Both the position numbers and the translations under genes were made by a program. From Phycisphaeraceae bacterium (GTDB taxonomy: Bacteria; Planctomycetota; Phycisphaerae; Phycisphaerales; Phycisphaeraceae): 33,694 nucleotides of DNA. The stretch is from assembly GCA_028284155.1 (NCBI GenBank), contig JANQSF010000097.1, positions 1 to 33,694 on the forward strand. Reading direction: 5' to 3'. Numbering within the stretch: the stretch's first letter is position 1; each line of letters opens with the position of its first letter. The notes beneath the pieces are model-generated. The model was given only the letters and a program-made list of their open reading frames with translations. It was not told the origin of the DNA and did no database searches. Shown here piece by piece: positions 7,616 to 15,574 of this stretch.

Positions 7616-9244
7616 ATGCAAACAAGTCACGTTATTGCCGCATGCGCCGTGTTGATGCAGGCCTCCACTGCCATTGCCGCCACGCTGCACGTTCCGGCCG
7701 ACCACAAGACGATCCAGGCGGCGATCGACGCCGCGCAGCCCGGCGACACGGTCCTCGTCGCCTCCGGCAGGTATCAAGAACGCATCGTCCTTAAACCCCG
7801 TATCACGCTGCGCAGCGTCGGTGACGACACAAAAGGCAAGCTCGGCCTGAAGCGCGCCGAGGCGACGGTCATCGATGGCGGCGGCGAAAACGGCAAGGGA
7901 CCGGGCGTGACGCTCGCCGCGGGCGCCGCGCTCGACGGGTTCACGGTCACCAACGTCGGCAAGTACGACGACGCATCCTGGCAGCACCACCACAAGACGC
8001 AAGGCAACGAGCAGAAGCATGAGCACATCGGCCACTTCGGCACGCCCGGCATAGGCGTCGAAGGTGTGAACTGCGTCGTGAGAAACAACATCGTGCATCA
8101 CAACGGCGGCACGGGCATCGCCATCCGCGGCGTCCAAGGCAAGGACACGTCGCCGCTCGTGACGCGCAACGTGACGTACCGCAACATGGGCGGCGGCATC
8201 GGCTCAATGAACGGCTCGAGCGCGACGATCACGCACAACGTCTGTTTCCAAAACTTTTACGCGGGCATCGGCCACGACAACGCCAGCCCGCGCGTCGAGC
8301 ACAACGACTGCTACGAGAATATCCGCGCGGGCATCGGCGTCAGCGAGGGCGCCTGCCCGATCGTGCGCTACAACCGTTGCCACCACAACCGGCGGGCCGG
8401 CATCGGCTCGCGTACGGGCGCGAACACGCAGCCCGTGATCGCTCACAACGATTGCTTTGAAAACGACATGGCCGGCATCGGCTCCGACGAGGGCGCCGCG
8501 CCGATCATCCGCAACAACAAGTGCTACCGCAACAAGATGGCAGGCATCGGCTCGCAATACGGCGCGTCGCCGATCATCATCGGCAACGAGGTGTACGACA
8601 ACGCGATGTCGGGCATCGGCTGCCGCGACAAAGCCAAGCCGCTGATCGCCGACAACCACGTGCACCACAACAAGACAGCCGGCATCGGCGTGCGCAGCGG
8701 CGCGTCGGCCTTGATCCGCGGCAACACCGTCATCGACAACAAACTCGTCGCCATCGGCGTGCCCGATGGCGCGTCGGCGGTCATCATCGGCAACAAACTG
8801 TCGCGTAAAGGCGGCGGCGCGCCGCCGTTGGTCGCGCTGCGCGGCGGCGCGAACGTCGTGATGCGCGACAACACGCTCAGCGGCGGCGGTGTCGCGGCCG
8901 TGCTCGTGCAAGGGCGTGTGCGGCTCTCGGACAACCACTTCCGGGGGCGCGGCGAAGGCCAAGGCTCAGCCGTTTGGGTCTGGGCTGACTCGGATGTCCA
9001 AGTGACCGACAACACGTTCGACGGCTACCGCCACGCGATCAACGCGTCGAAGTCAGCCGTCCACGCATCCGACAACCGCGTCGCACGGTTCGGCAACGCG
9101 GCGATCATCGTCAAGCAACCAACGAAGCCGGCCGTCGTTGTGAACAACACCGCCGCCACGGACGACAAAACCGTCAAAGCGTTCGTCGTCGAAGGCGAGG
9201 CGAATACCGTGCAGAACAACAAGGTCACACCGACAACCAACTGA
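7616..9244 (+). CDS. Exported right-handed parallel beta-helix repeat protein
   Basis: A 542-residue protein with a signal peptide (about 1-21). The start of the mature chain (TLHVPADHKTIQAAIDAAQPGDTV) is the typical N-cap of pectate-lyase-like and DUF1565/NosD-type beta-helices. Residues about 190-400 hold nine consecutive units of 22-24 residues, each starting with [RM]AGIGS-like sequence and ending with N-x-C-[YF]-x-N, which stack as helix coils with an inward Asn/Cys ladder. A less regular set of coils follows to the C-terminus. The fold suggests polysaccharide binding, epimerisation or lyase action. I do not see a recognisable catalytic set, so activity is not claimed. It sits between an esterase and an SMP-30 lactonase, likely in one operon. 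Confidence 0.85.
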   Translation: MQTSHVIAACAVLMQASTAIAATLHVPADHKTIQAAIDAAQPGDTVLVASGRYQERIVLKPRITLRSVGDDTKGKLGLKRAEATVIDGGGENGKGPGVTLAAGAALDGFTVTNVGKYDDASWQHHHKTQGNEQKHEHIGHFGTPGIGVEGVNCVVRNNIVHHNGGTGIAIRGVQGKDTSPLVTRNVTYRNMGGGIGSMNGSSATITHNVCFQNFYAGIGHDNASPRVEHNDCYENIRAGIGVSEGACPIVRYNRCHHNRRAGIGSRTGANTQPVIAHNDCFENDMAGIGSDEGAAPIIRNNKCYRNKMAGIGSQYGASPIIIGNEVYDNAMSGIGCRDKAKPLIADNHVHHNKTAGIGVRSGASALIRGNTVIDNKLVAIGVPDGASAVIIGNKLSRKGGGAPPLVALRGGANVVMRDNTLSGGGVAAVLVQGRVRLSDNHFRGRGEGQGSAVWVWADSDVQVTDNTFDGYRHAINASKSAVHASDNRVARFGNAAIIVKQPTKPAVVVNNTAATDDKTVKAFVVEGEANTVQNNKVTPTTN

Positions 9245-9263
9245 CCAAACAGGAGTGCGCACC

Positions 9264-10163
9264 ATGCGTTCATTCGTCGTGGGACTCGTCGTTGCCCCAC
9301 TGCTCACCGTGTCCGTCAGCGCGCAAGATATGCCGCTGTCGCAGGTCCTGATCGACGGCGAGCAGTGGCAACAGGTCGGCCAAGGCTACAAGTTCACCGA
9401 AGGGCCGGCCGTCGATCAACACGGCAACGTCTTCTTCACCGACGTGCCCGACTCAAAGATCTACCGCATCGACGCGAAAACGGGCAAGGTCACCGTGTTC
9501 GTCTCGGACAGCGCACGCACCAACGGCCTGATGTTCGGCCCGGACGGGCGGCTTTACGGCTGCCTGATGGGTGACAGGCAGATCGTCGCGTACAAGCCCG
9601 ACGGCTCGCACGACGTGATCGCGACTGACGTCAGCAGCAACGACATCGTCGTGGACAGCCGCGGCCACGTCTGGTTCACCGACCCGGCCAATCAACAGGT
9701 CTGGCATGTCAACCCAAATGGCAAGAAGCGCGTCGTCGCCAAGGGGTGGCGGCCGAACGGCGTGATCCTTTCGACACACGAGGGCACGCTCATCGTCACC
9801 GACTCGAACGCCCCGCACCTGTGGGCGCTGCGCGTCGAGCAAGACGGCGGCCTCAAGTTCAAATCGCCGTCATACCAGCCGCTCGTGCTACCGCCGAACC
9901 AGGATCGACCCGGCTCCGACGGCATGACCGTTGACAAAGACGGCCGACTCTACGTCGCGACGCACGCGGGTATTCAGATGTTTGACACGCAGATGCGTCC
10001 CAGCGGCGTGATCCTCAAACCGCAGAACCGCTTTCTCTCGAACGTCTGCTTCGGCGGCACAAACTTCGACCACCTCTACGCGACGTGCAGCGACAAGGTG
10101 TATCGGCTGAAGGTGAAGGTCAAGGGTGCACCGTACTTCACACGCGCGAAGCGAGGGGAGTAA
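9264..10163 (+). CDS. Exported SMP-30/gluconolactonase/LRE-family protein
   Basis: A 299-residue six-bladed propeller. The ATG at 9264 is chosen because AGGAG (9251-9255) sits 8 nt before it; an in-frame GTG at 9255 would overlap that site. A signal peptide covers about residues 1-20. Family metal-site residues are visible: Glu46 in FTEGPAVD, Asn165 in RPNGV and Asp219 in GSDGM, with Asn126 in SSNDIVVD as the usual substrate-side residue. Members hydrolyse sugar lactones using a divalent metal. The start lies 19 bp after the beta-helix stop, so the two are almost certainly co-transcribed. The exact lactone is unknown. Confidence 0.88.
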   Translation: MRSFVVGLVVAPLLTVSVSAQDMPLSQVLIDGEQWQQVGQGYKFTEGPAVDQHGNVFFTDVPDSKIYRIDAKTGKVTVFVSDSARTNGLMFGPDGRLYGCLMGDRQIVAYKPDGSHDVIATDVSSNDIVVDSRGHVWFTDPANQQVWHVNPNGKKRVVAKGWRPNGVILSTHEGTLIVTDSNAPHLWALRVEQDGGLKFKSPSYQPLVLPPNQDRPGSDGMTVDKDGRLYVATHAGIQMFDTQMRPSGVILKPQNRFLSNVCFGGTNFDHLYATCSDKVYRLKVKVKGAPYFTRAKRGE

Positions 10164-10221
10164 CCACCGAGAGCACCGAGAGTGGAAGAGTGGAGCATTG
10201 AAGGGGATCGCTTGTGACGTT

Positions 10222-10301
10222 GGGTGGCTGTGAATAAGCGAAGCGTTTCACGGTCTGCATCGTCCAATGCCGTGAAACGCTTCGCTCATTCACAGGCACC
10301 C
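10222..10301. repeat. Palindromic element, family C, copy 1
   Basis: The 32-bp arms (10222-10253 and 10270-10301) are inverted with two mismatches around a 16-bp spacer. The arm motif GTGAATGAGCG…GCGTTTCAC recurs at 13477-13549. The element lies between the convergent ends of the lactonase and GlnE-like genes, where it could also terminate transcription from both sides. Confidence 0.85.
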
Positions 10302-10368
10302 GGCGTGGGAGAATGGGAGATGTCGAATTGAGAGCGCCACCGGTTCACGACAATCCCGTCGAGTTCCG

Positions 10369-10403
10369 CCCCTCTCCCCTTCTCCCTTTCTCCCTTTCTC
10401 CCC
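10369..10403. repeat. 35-nt pure pyrimidine tract with 8-bp tandem units
   Basis: An unbroken C/T run on the plus strand contains tandem TCTCCCTT units (10381, 10389, then a partial unit at 10397). It lies just beyond the stop of the GlnE-like gene, in the convergent spacer. Such tracts can form triplex DNA; nothing further is supported. Confidence 0.6.
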
Positions 10404-10414
10404 GCCTTCCCCAT

Positions 10415-12703
10415 TCACGTCCCCGGGCACGGCCGACCGAACTGTTGCTCGATAAACCGCCGCACCGCGGCCGTGCGTGAGTCGAATTCTTCGGCCAACT
10501 GTTCAGCCGAGCTACGGTCGCCCGCGCGGGTGTAGCCGACACGTCGGGCGAGGTGGATGTACTCGTCGCTGTCGGCCTTGGGCAGGAACAGGTCGGCTGC
10601 GTTGCCGCGCAGCATGCGCAGGGCGTTGATGAGACGACGCATGAAGCGGTAGCTGCCCAGCAGGTCGGCATAATCAGCCGCGTTGACGACCCCGGCGCGG
10701 CGCAACCCTTCGATCGCGCCGCTCAGTCGCGGCGTGCGCAGTTGCGGTGCGACGCGCGCATGATTGACCTGCAACAGTTGGACCGTGCCTTCGAGGTCAA
10801 CCAGCGCGCCGGGGCTGTACTTGGCGTTGACTCGGCCGGGCTCGTTCTTCTGTTCGTGCTGCTTAACCCACACGTCCCAGATCATGTCCAGGTCGATCGG
10901 CGGGCCGTCGTAGACGAACGCGTTACGCAGTTTCTCGATCTCGAACCCCAGCGACGGGTCGCCGGCGATCCAGCGCAGCCGGACCAGCGCGAGCCGTTCA
11001 AAGGGGTGCGCCTCGCCCTCGGGGTTGTAGTACTGTTGAAACTGACGTCGGCTGCACGCCAACGGACCTTCCTTGCCGTACGGCCGCAAGCGTAAGTCAA
11101 CCTCAAAGATGCCGGCCCGCTTGGCGCGGATAAACTGCGACGTCTCCTGTGTGAGCGTGCGGAAAAACTCCGTGTTGCTCACCGCGTCGCGCTTGCCGCC
11201 GGCCGTCTTGCCCTCACTCGTGCCGTGTACGAACAGCAGTTCGATGTCCGACGCGTAACCGAGCGCGACGCCGCCGAGTTTGCCCAGGCCGAACACCGCG
11301 TGCGGGATGACGTTCCCCTGCTTGTCGCTCGGCTGCCCGTACGACTTGACCAGGTCCTCGTAAACAAGCCGGGTCGCGGCGGCGATGAGGTTTTCCGCAA
11401 GCAGCGTGAGCCGCGTGCTGAACTCCTTGAAGTCGACAACGGGGTTGAGGATGTGGTCGAGGTCCAGCCTGAAGATCGCGTCGTCCTTGAAGCGGTTGAG
11501 CCTGTCCTGTTGCTGCGCGATGCCAACCGCGCCGTCGAGCGCCTGCTCCAGTCGCAGCGGGAGCAGTTCGATCGGCTCGGAATAGGCCTGCCCCGCGCCG
11601 GTCGCGGCGAGGACGGGGACGAGCGAATCGGCCTGCTGGCGGATGAAGTCTTCCCACAGGTAGTCGCTGGCGCCCAGCAGCTTGGCCAGGTCCTGCATCG
11701 CGCGCGGGTTCGACAGCGTGTCTCGCCACTGCTCGCCGCCGGTTTGGCCGACGATCTGTTCGGTGAGCTGCTCGAAACGCGACAGCGCCGCGAACGGGTC
11801 GGGCGCACTATCCAGAAAATAGGTGAACTGCTTGGTCAGCAGGATCGACAGGCGCACGCGCTCGAGCTTGTCGCGGTCGACGATCGGCGAGCCGTCCGCC
11901 TCGACGATGTCGATGGTGTCCTGCACCATGTCGCCGTCGCCGCTGATGCGCACGCGCTCGATCGACAGGTTGTGCAGCGAAAGCGCCGTGCTCAAGGAGT
12001 AAAGAAACGCTGGCGTGTCCTGCCCCGCGATGTGCAGCCGCGTTCGGCCGTCCACGTCGCGGTCGACGTCGAGCGTCACCTCTTCCATGGCCGAGGTCTT
12101 GGCGACGCTCAGCCCAGCCAACCGGCGGGTGACCCACTCGTTGACCAGGCGTTGCGCTTTGCGGGTCGCCTGCTCGTCCTTCTGTTCCAGCAGGACGATC
12201 ACCTCGCACAGTCGGCTGCGCAGCGTTTCGGCGAACGCTTCGTACGGCTCGTTCTTGTCGGCCTGCCTGCCCTCGAAGGCATCCACAATCTTGGCCCGGC
12301 GGTGCGGGTCGCGCTTCGGCTTCCGCCAGGTCTTGATCGGCGCTCGACCTTGCCGCGGTCGGCCTTGCGCGGGTTGCTTTGGCGCGGCGGGGCGGAGCGT
12401 GAACACGTCGCCCTTGTCGATCTGAAAGCCGACGCTGGCGAGCACACCGGTGATCAGCGAAAACTCAAACCGGTGGTCGAACGCGATCACGACACAGGTG
12501 ATCAGGCCGTCGTCCTGCCTGCTCAGCAAGACGCGCACGGGGTCGTCGTGTGAGAGTTGCGACAGCGCGCTGACGTGCTCGGCGATCTGCGCCGTGTCGA
12601 ACCGCTCGACGTATTCATCGTCCAGCCGATCGAGGTGTCGCACGACGGCCGACGGATCGACGTCGGGCAGGAGTTGGGCGATCGCTTGAACGTCGGAGGG
12701 CAT
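10415..12703 (-). CDS. ACT-ACT-GlnE-like nucleotidyltransferase
   Basis: A 762-residue cytoplasmic protein. The C-terminal half matches GlnE (glutamine synthetase adenylyltransferase): RFKDDAIFRLDLDHIL, the nucleotidyltransferase loop GLGKLGG (about 472-478) with the acidic pair as SDIEL (D-x-E where GlnE has D-x-D), the third acid in FEVDLRLRPYG (about 534-544), and the alpha-helical follow-on domain (YRFMRRLINALRMLRG; ARRVGY). The N-terminal third carries two ACT-like segments, about 55-105 (VRVLLSRQDDGLITCVVIAF) and 220-290 (AGQDTPAFLYSLSTALSLHNL), the kind found in GlnD. Canonical GlnE has two catalytic domains and no ACT domains. It probably nucleotidylates a nitrogen-control protein under amino-acid control. 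The ATG at 12701-12703 has no Shine-Dalgarno; a TTG two codons earlier is possible. Confidence 0.8.
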   Translation of the reverse strand: MPSDVQAIAQLLPDVDPSAVVRHLDRLDDEYVERFDTAQIAEHVSALSQLSHDDPVRVLLSRQDDGLITCVVIAFDHRFEFSLITGVLASVGFQIDKGDVFTLRPAAPKQPAQGRPRQGRAPIKTWRKPKRDPHRRAKIVDAFEGRQADKNEPYEAFAETLRSRLCEVIVLLEQKDEQATRKAQRLVNEWVTRRLAGLSVAKTSAMEEVTLDVDRDVDGRTRLHIAGQDTPAFLYSLSTALSLHNLSIERVRISGDGDMVQDTIDIVEADGSPIVDRDKLERVRLSILLTKQFTYFLDSAPDPFAALSRFEQLTEQIVGQTGGEQWRDTLSNPRAMQDLAKLLGASDYLWEDFIRQQADSLVPVLAATGAGQAYSEPIELLPLRLEQALDGAVGIAQQQDRLNRFKDDAIFRLDLDHILNPVVDFKEFSTRLTLLAENLIAAATRLVYEDLVKSYGQPSDKQGNVIPHAVFGLGKLGGVALGYASDIELLFVHGTSEGKTAGGKRDAVSNTEFFRTLTQETSQFIRAKRAGIFEVDLRLRPYGKEGPLACSRRQFQQYYNPEGEAHPFERLALVRLRWIAGDPSLGFEIEKLRNAFVYDGPPIDLDMIWDVWVKQHEQKNEPGRVNAKYSPGALVDLEGTVQLLQVNHARVAPQLRTPRLSGAIEGLRRAGVVNAADYADLLGSYRFMRRLINALRMLRGNAADLFLPKADSDEYIHLARRVGYTRAGDRSSAEQLAEEFDSRTAAVRRFIEQQFGRPCPGT

Positions 12704-12709
12704 CGCCAA

Positions 12710-12715
12710 AGTTTA
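12710..12715 (-). promoter_or_regulatory. Candidate -10 for a leaderless transcript of the GlnE-like gene
   Basis: On the minus strand TAAACT is followed by six nucleotides and then ATG, with no Shine-Dalgarno. The same layout is seen before 24442 and 27269. Inference from spacing and consensus. Confidence 0.4.
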
Positions 12716-12716
12716 G

Positions 12717-12910
12717 ACGAAGGCACGGAGGGGCGGAGCCTGGAGGCACGAAGGGGTTGTGAATTGGGCGCGATGTTTGTCGGCGGGCCCGCAGGGTCTG
12801 GTCTTCCCCGACATGTGGATCCGGCGGCGCAATGCCGGAAGGCTGCCCTGCGGGCCGGCCGCGAAATGGGCGCACGACGTCTTCATCCCTTCATCCCTCC
12901 GTGCCTTCGT
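12717..12910. repeat. Nested inverted repeat of about 194 bp (possible MITE-like element)
   Basis: The outer arms are 15 bp and perfect (12717-12731 ACGAAGGCACGGAGG against 12896-12910). Inside lies an 11-bp perfect pair (12786-12796 and 12846-12856) and a smaller CCGG-based hairpin around 12820-12840. The right arm continues into tandem CGTGCCTT/TAGTGTCTT repeats up to about 12940. It fills the space between the co-directional rpiB and GlnE-like genes. No coding content is recognised. Confidence 0.55.
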
Positions 12911-12938
12911 GCCTTCGTGCCTTAGTGTCTTAGTGTCT

Positions 12939-13388
12939 TTAATCCGACGCCTCGATGGCCAGGACTTTTTCCAGCCGGCGTTTGTGGCGTTCTTCGCCGC
13001 TGAAGTTGGCGTTGACGAACTGCGTGACCAGCGTCTCAGCCAGCGATTGGCCGATGATCCGCCCGCCGATGCACAAGACGTTCATGTCGTCATGCTCGAC
13101 GCCCTGCGCGGCGCTGTACGCGTCGTGGCAGACGGCTGCGCGGATGCCGCGGTGCTTGTTGGCCGCGACGGACGCCCCCACCCCGCTGCCGCAGACGAGC
13201 ACGCCCCGGTCGGCCTGCCCGTGCTGGATCGCCTGCGCGACGTATCGCGCGAAGTCCGGGTAGTCGTCGTCCGGGTCTTCCTGATGGGCGCCCAGGTCGA
13301 GCACCTCGTGACCGAGCGCGCGGAGCCGCGCGGCGACGGGCGTTTTCAGCGGCAGGCCGGCGTGGTCGGCGGCGATCGCGATCTTCAT
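12939..13388 (-). CDS. rpiB: Ribose-5-phosphate isomerase B
   Basis: A 149-residue RpiB/LacAB-family isomerase interconverting ribose 5-phosphate and ribulose 5-phosphate in the cytoplasmic pentose phosphate pathway. It is full length for the family. The phosphate-binding start is AADHAG. The catalytic Cys66 lies in VLVCGSGVG, followed by ANKHRGIRA, and His99 in VEHDDMNVLCIGGR; both positions match the E. coli enzyme, so this is the Cys-type and not the Glu-type seen in mycobacteria. The start codon is clear; a GGAG lies somewhat far upstream next to a hairpin at 13403-13422. It is separated from the downstream GlnE-like gene by a palindromic region. Confidence 0.95.
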   Translation of the reverse strand: MKIAIAADHAGLPLKTPVAARLRALGHEVLDLGAHQEDPDDDYPDFARYVAQAIQHGQADRGVLVCGSGVGASVAANKHRGIRAAVCHDAYSAAQGVEHDDMNVLCIGGRIIGQSLAETLVTQFVNANFSGEERHKRRLEKVLAIEASD

Positions 13389-13402
13389 GCGGGGCGAAGC
13401 TC

Positions 13403-13422
13403 CGGCAGGGTTTGACCTGCCG
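13403..13422 (-). promoter_or_regulatory. Hairpin in the rpiB leader next to the ribosome site
   Basis: On the rpiB strand CGGCAGG, a 6-nt loop and CCTGCCG form a perfect 7-bp stem that ends where the GGAG ribosome-binding candidate begins, about 15 nt before the start codon. It could modulate translation or be the end of a terminator-like structure. Low-confidence inference. Confidence 0.3.
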
Positions 13423-13476
13423 CAGGATAGCGGGTCGGGGGCGGAGGCGTCAACGACGCGGCTAAATGGGGCGCGT

Positions 13477-13549
13477 GGGTGCCTGTGAATGAGCGCAGCG
13501 TTTCACAGTCCGCCATTCCGTGAAACGCTGCGCTCATTCACAGGCACCC
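13477..13549. repeat. Palindromic element, family C, copy 2
   Basis: The 32-bp arms (13477-13508 and 13518-13549) are inverted with one mismatch around a 9-bp spacer. The arms match copy 1 at 10222-10301, but the spacer differs in length and sequence. It lies between the 3' end of the gene at 13611 and the rpiB leader. Confidence 0.85.
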
Positions 13550-13597
13550 GCGCGTCAGTCATACCAAGGGAGCGCGTCGCAAGCGACGGCGTTAAAC

Positions 13598-13624
13598 TGA
13601 AGCTGCGTCTTCAACGCAGCTTCA
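13598..13624. terminator. Strong hairpin overlapping the stop codon of the 13611 gene
   Basis: TGAAGCTGCGT, loop CTTCA, ACGCAGCTTCA: a perfect 11-bp stem with a 5-nt loop. The minus-strand TGA at 13611-13613 lies in the loop. No T-run follows in that direction, so it may act by blocking exonucleases or termination may be weak. Stem seen; role inferred. Confidence 0.5.
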
Positions 13625-15323
13625 CCATCTCGCCTTCGAGTGTTTCGAGTTCGACCTTGTTGAAGTCGACGGTTGACAGGTGCGCCCCGATGCCGGGCGT
13701 GTCGTCGGTCTTGAGCTTCCACGCGTCCTGCACGGACAGGACAGACGGGTCGCCCGACCACTCGATAAAGGGCTGATCGTTGAGGGTCACCTTGATCGTC
13801 GCCTGTCCGTCAGCCACGCGGACGTCGGCCAACACGGTGTAAGCCTGGCCATTGGTCAACGTGCCCTTGTTGACGGTCGAGGCGTTCTCGCTGGCAAGCT
13901 TGCCGTCGATCATGCCGAGCCCGCTGAACAGGCCGCCGAACCCGCTGAGCATGAGCCGAACCGATTGGTCGCCGACGGGCAGCAACACAGCCACGGTCGA
14001 CGAGCCGGTGTGACGGGTGAACGCGATGCGTAACCGGTAGCTCGTGCCCGGCTTGATGGGCAGACGCAGACGGGCCGACTCGTCGGCCTTGGTCAGTTGT
14101 AGCTTGTCGTCGGCGACCTGCCATTCGCCGTGCACCTTGTCAGCCCCGGCGTCGATCAGCGGGATCAGGTTGACAAAGTCGCCAGCCGGCGCGGGTGTGG
14201 GCGTCGGTGGAGTCGGCGTGGGTGTAGGTGGCGTCGGCGTGGGAGGTGTCGGTGTTGGCGGTGTCGGTGTTGGCGGTGTCGGAGTCGGAGGGGTCGGGGC
14301 GGCGGCGCGCGGCTCGGGCTGCGGGAGCGGGCCGCCGGCGACGTATGCGAGTCCTTCGCCGGCATCGATACGACGCAACGCGAGCACGGCCTTGGCTCGA
14401 CGCAGGTCTTGCGTCTCGTGCGTGGCCAGGTAACGCTGGTAAGCCGACTTGGCGCGAGCGAGCAGTTCGTCCTGCAACGACTCGTGCATGCTCGCGGCGA
14501 TGCGGCGATACCAGTGCGCCAGCTCGAACCAGTCGTCGTCATTCGTGGGCAGTCGCACAGCCGCGGCCAACTTGAGGTTTGCCGCGTAGGCCGGTTCGGT
14601 GATCGTGTCGTCCAACTCCGCCGCGGCGGTGTTCGGGTCGTCCATCACGGCGACATACAGGTGGACGAGTTCGAGCTGTGCGTGCGGCGTGTCCGGCGCA
14701 TCGGGGTAGTTCTCGATCTTGTAACGCAGCTTGCGGATGCGCTCAGCCGCCATGACCCGCTGCTTGGTCTTGGCGCCCTGTCGGTCGAGCTGGTCAGCCA
14801 GCGCGGTCAGGCCTTCGTCTTTTGCGACGGCGGTGACGGCTTCGTAAAGCTCCTGCGCCTCGCTGAGCATGCCGGTCTTGAGCAGGTCGCGTCCGACCAG
14901 CCGAGCGGTCTCGGCGTAGTCGCGTGCGACCTGTTTCTTCTCGTCGCCCTCGACCTTGCCGTACCGGTCGCGGTAGACGACGACCAGCCGCTTGTTCGCC
15001 TCGGTGGCTTTGTCGGGCAGTTTCTCGACGAGGTACTTCATCGCCGCGATGGCCGTGGGCTGACCCTCCGCCACCGACCAGCTCAGGTCGTAGGCGTGGT
15101 CGCAGAGGTCGGTCAACAAGTCGGCATTGACCACGCTGGCGCGTGCCTCCTCCAGCAGTTTGGCGGCCATGGCCACGTCGTCGGCGGTGGACAGCGTCGT
15201 GCGGACGCGGCGCAGCTCCTGCCCGTGCAGCGCGTCGAACAGTTTCGACCCGCCCTGCGCGAACACGGCGGTCGGCAGGCTGAACGTGAAAGCAATCAGG
15301 ATGGTGAGATAACGTCTATCCAT
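13611..15323 (-). CDS. Exported helical-repeat protein with Pro-Thr linker and lectin-like C-terminal domain
   Basis: A 570-residue protein starting at the ATG at 15321-15323, where a signal peptide (YLTILIAFTFSLPTAVFA) begins. An open frame continues upstream to 16019 but reads as low-complexity noise opposite another gene, so it is excluded. Residues about 25-330 are alpha-helical and TPR-like (AKLLEEARASV, LLKTGMLSEAQELYEAV, ARAKSAYQRYLATHET). A linker of PT and PPT repeats (about 340-380) follows, encoded by 15-bp tandem units near 14245-14275. The last 180 residues look like a concanavalin/DUF1080-type beta-sandwich (LPIKPGTSYRLRIAFTR, NDQPFIEWSGD, GIGAHLSTVDFNKVELETL), common in planctomycete surface proteins. 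A role in binding envelope or extracellular glycan is inferred. Confidence 0.75.
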   Translation of the reverse strand: MDRRYLTILIAFTFSLPTAVFAQGGSKLFDALHGQELRRVRTTLSTADDVAMAAKLLEEARASVVNADLLTDLCDHAYDLSWSVAEGQPTAIAAMKYLVEKLPDKATEANKRLVVVYRDRYGKVEGDEKKQVARDYAETARLVGRDLLKTGMLSEAQELYEAVTAVAKDEGLTALADQLDRQGAKTKQRVMAAERIRKLRYKIENYPDAPDTPHAQLELVHLYVAVMDDPNTAAAELDDTITEPAYAANLKLAAAVRLPTNDDDWFELAHWYRRIAASMHESLQDELLARAKSAYQRYLATHETQDLRRAKAVLALRRIDAGEGLAYVAGGPLPQPEPRAAAPTPPTPTPPTPTPPTPTPPTPTPPTPTPTPPTPTPAPAGDFVNLIPLIDAGADKVHGEWQVADDKLQLTKADESARLRLPIKPGTSYRLRIAFTRHTGSSTVAVLLPVGDQSVRLMLSGFGGLFSGLGMIDGKLASENASTVNKGTLTNGQAYTVLADVRVADGQATIKVTLNDQPFIEWSGDPSVLSVQDAWKLKTDDTPGIGAHLSTVDFNKVELETLEGEMVKLR

Positions 15324-15574
15324 GATCGAGCGAGATGCGCGAAACGGGGTGCCCCATTTTAGAGCACACAGGCCGCGCAAACAATCGTCCTTGAACGGGG
15401 TGTGTATGGCCCTTCCCTGGCTCATCTTATGAAGATCGGCTCGTCGCGGGCCCGGCATTGGCGGGTGTTTGGCCAACTCCGGGTCGGCCGAACAGGCGGC
15501 GCACGCCGCCCTGATCGTTAAACGACGGTACGTGACGGCTGACCGTGTGGCGCATGCGGCGTAAAGCTTGCAGG

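Noticed and set aside
11225..12553. 442-codon plus-strand ORF opposite the GlnE-like gene
   Set aside because: Antisense shadow: repetitive Arg, Val, Gln and Leu composition, no ribosome site or domain, and the opposite strand encodes a recognisable enzyme.
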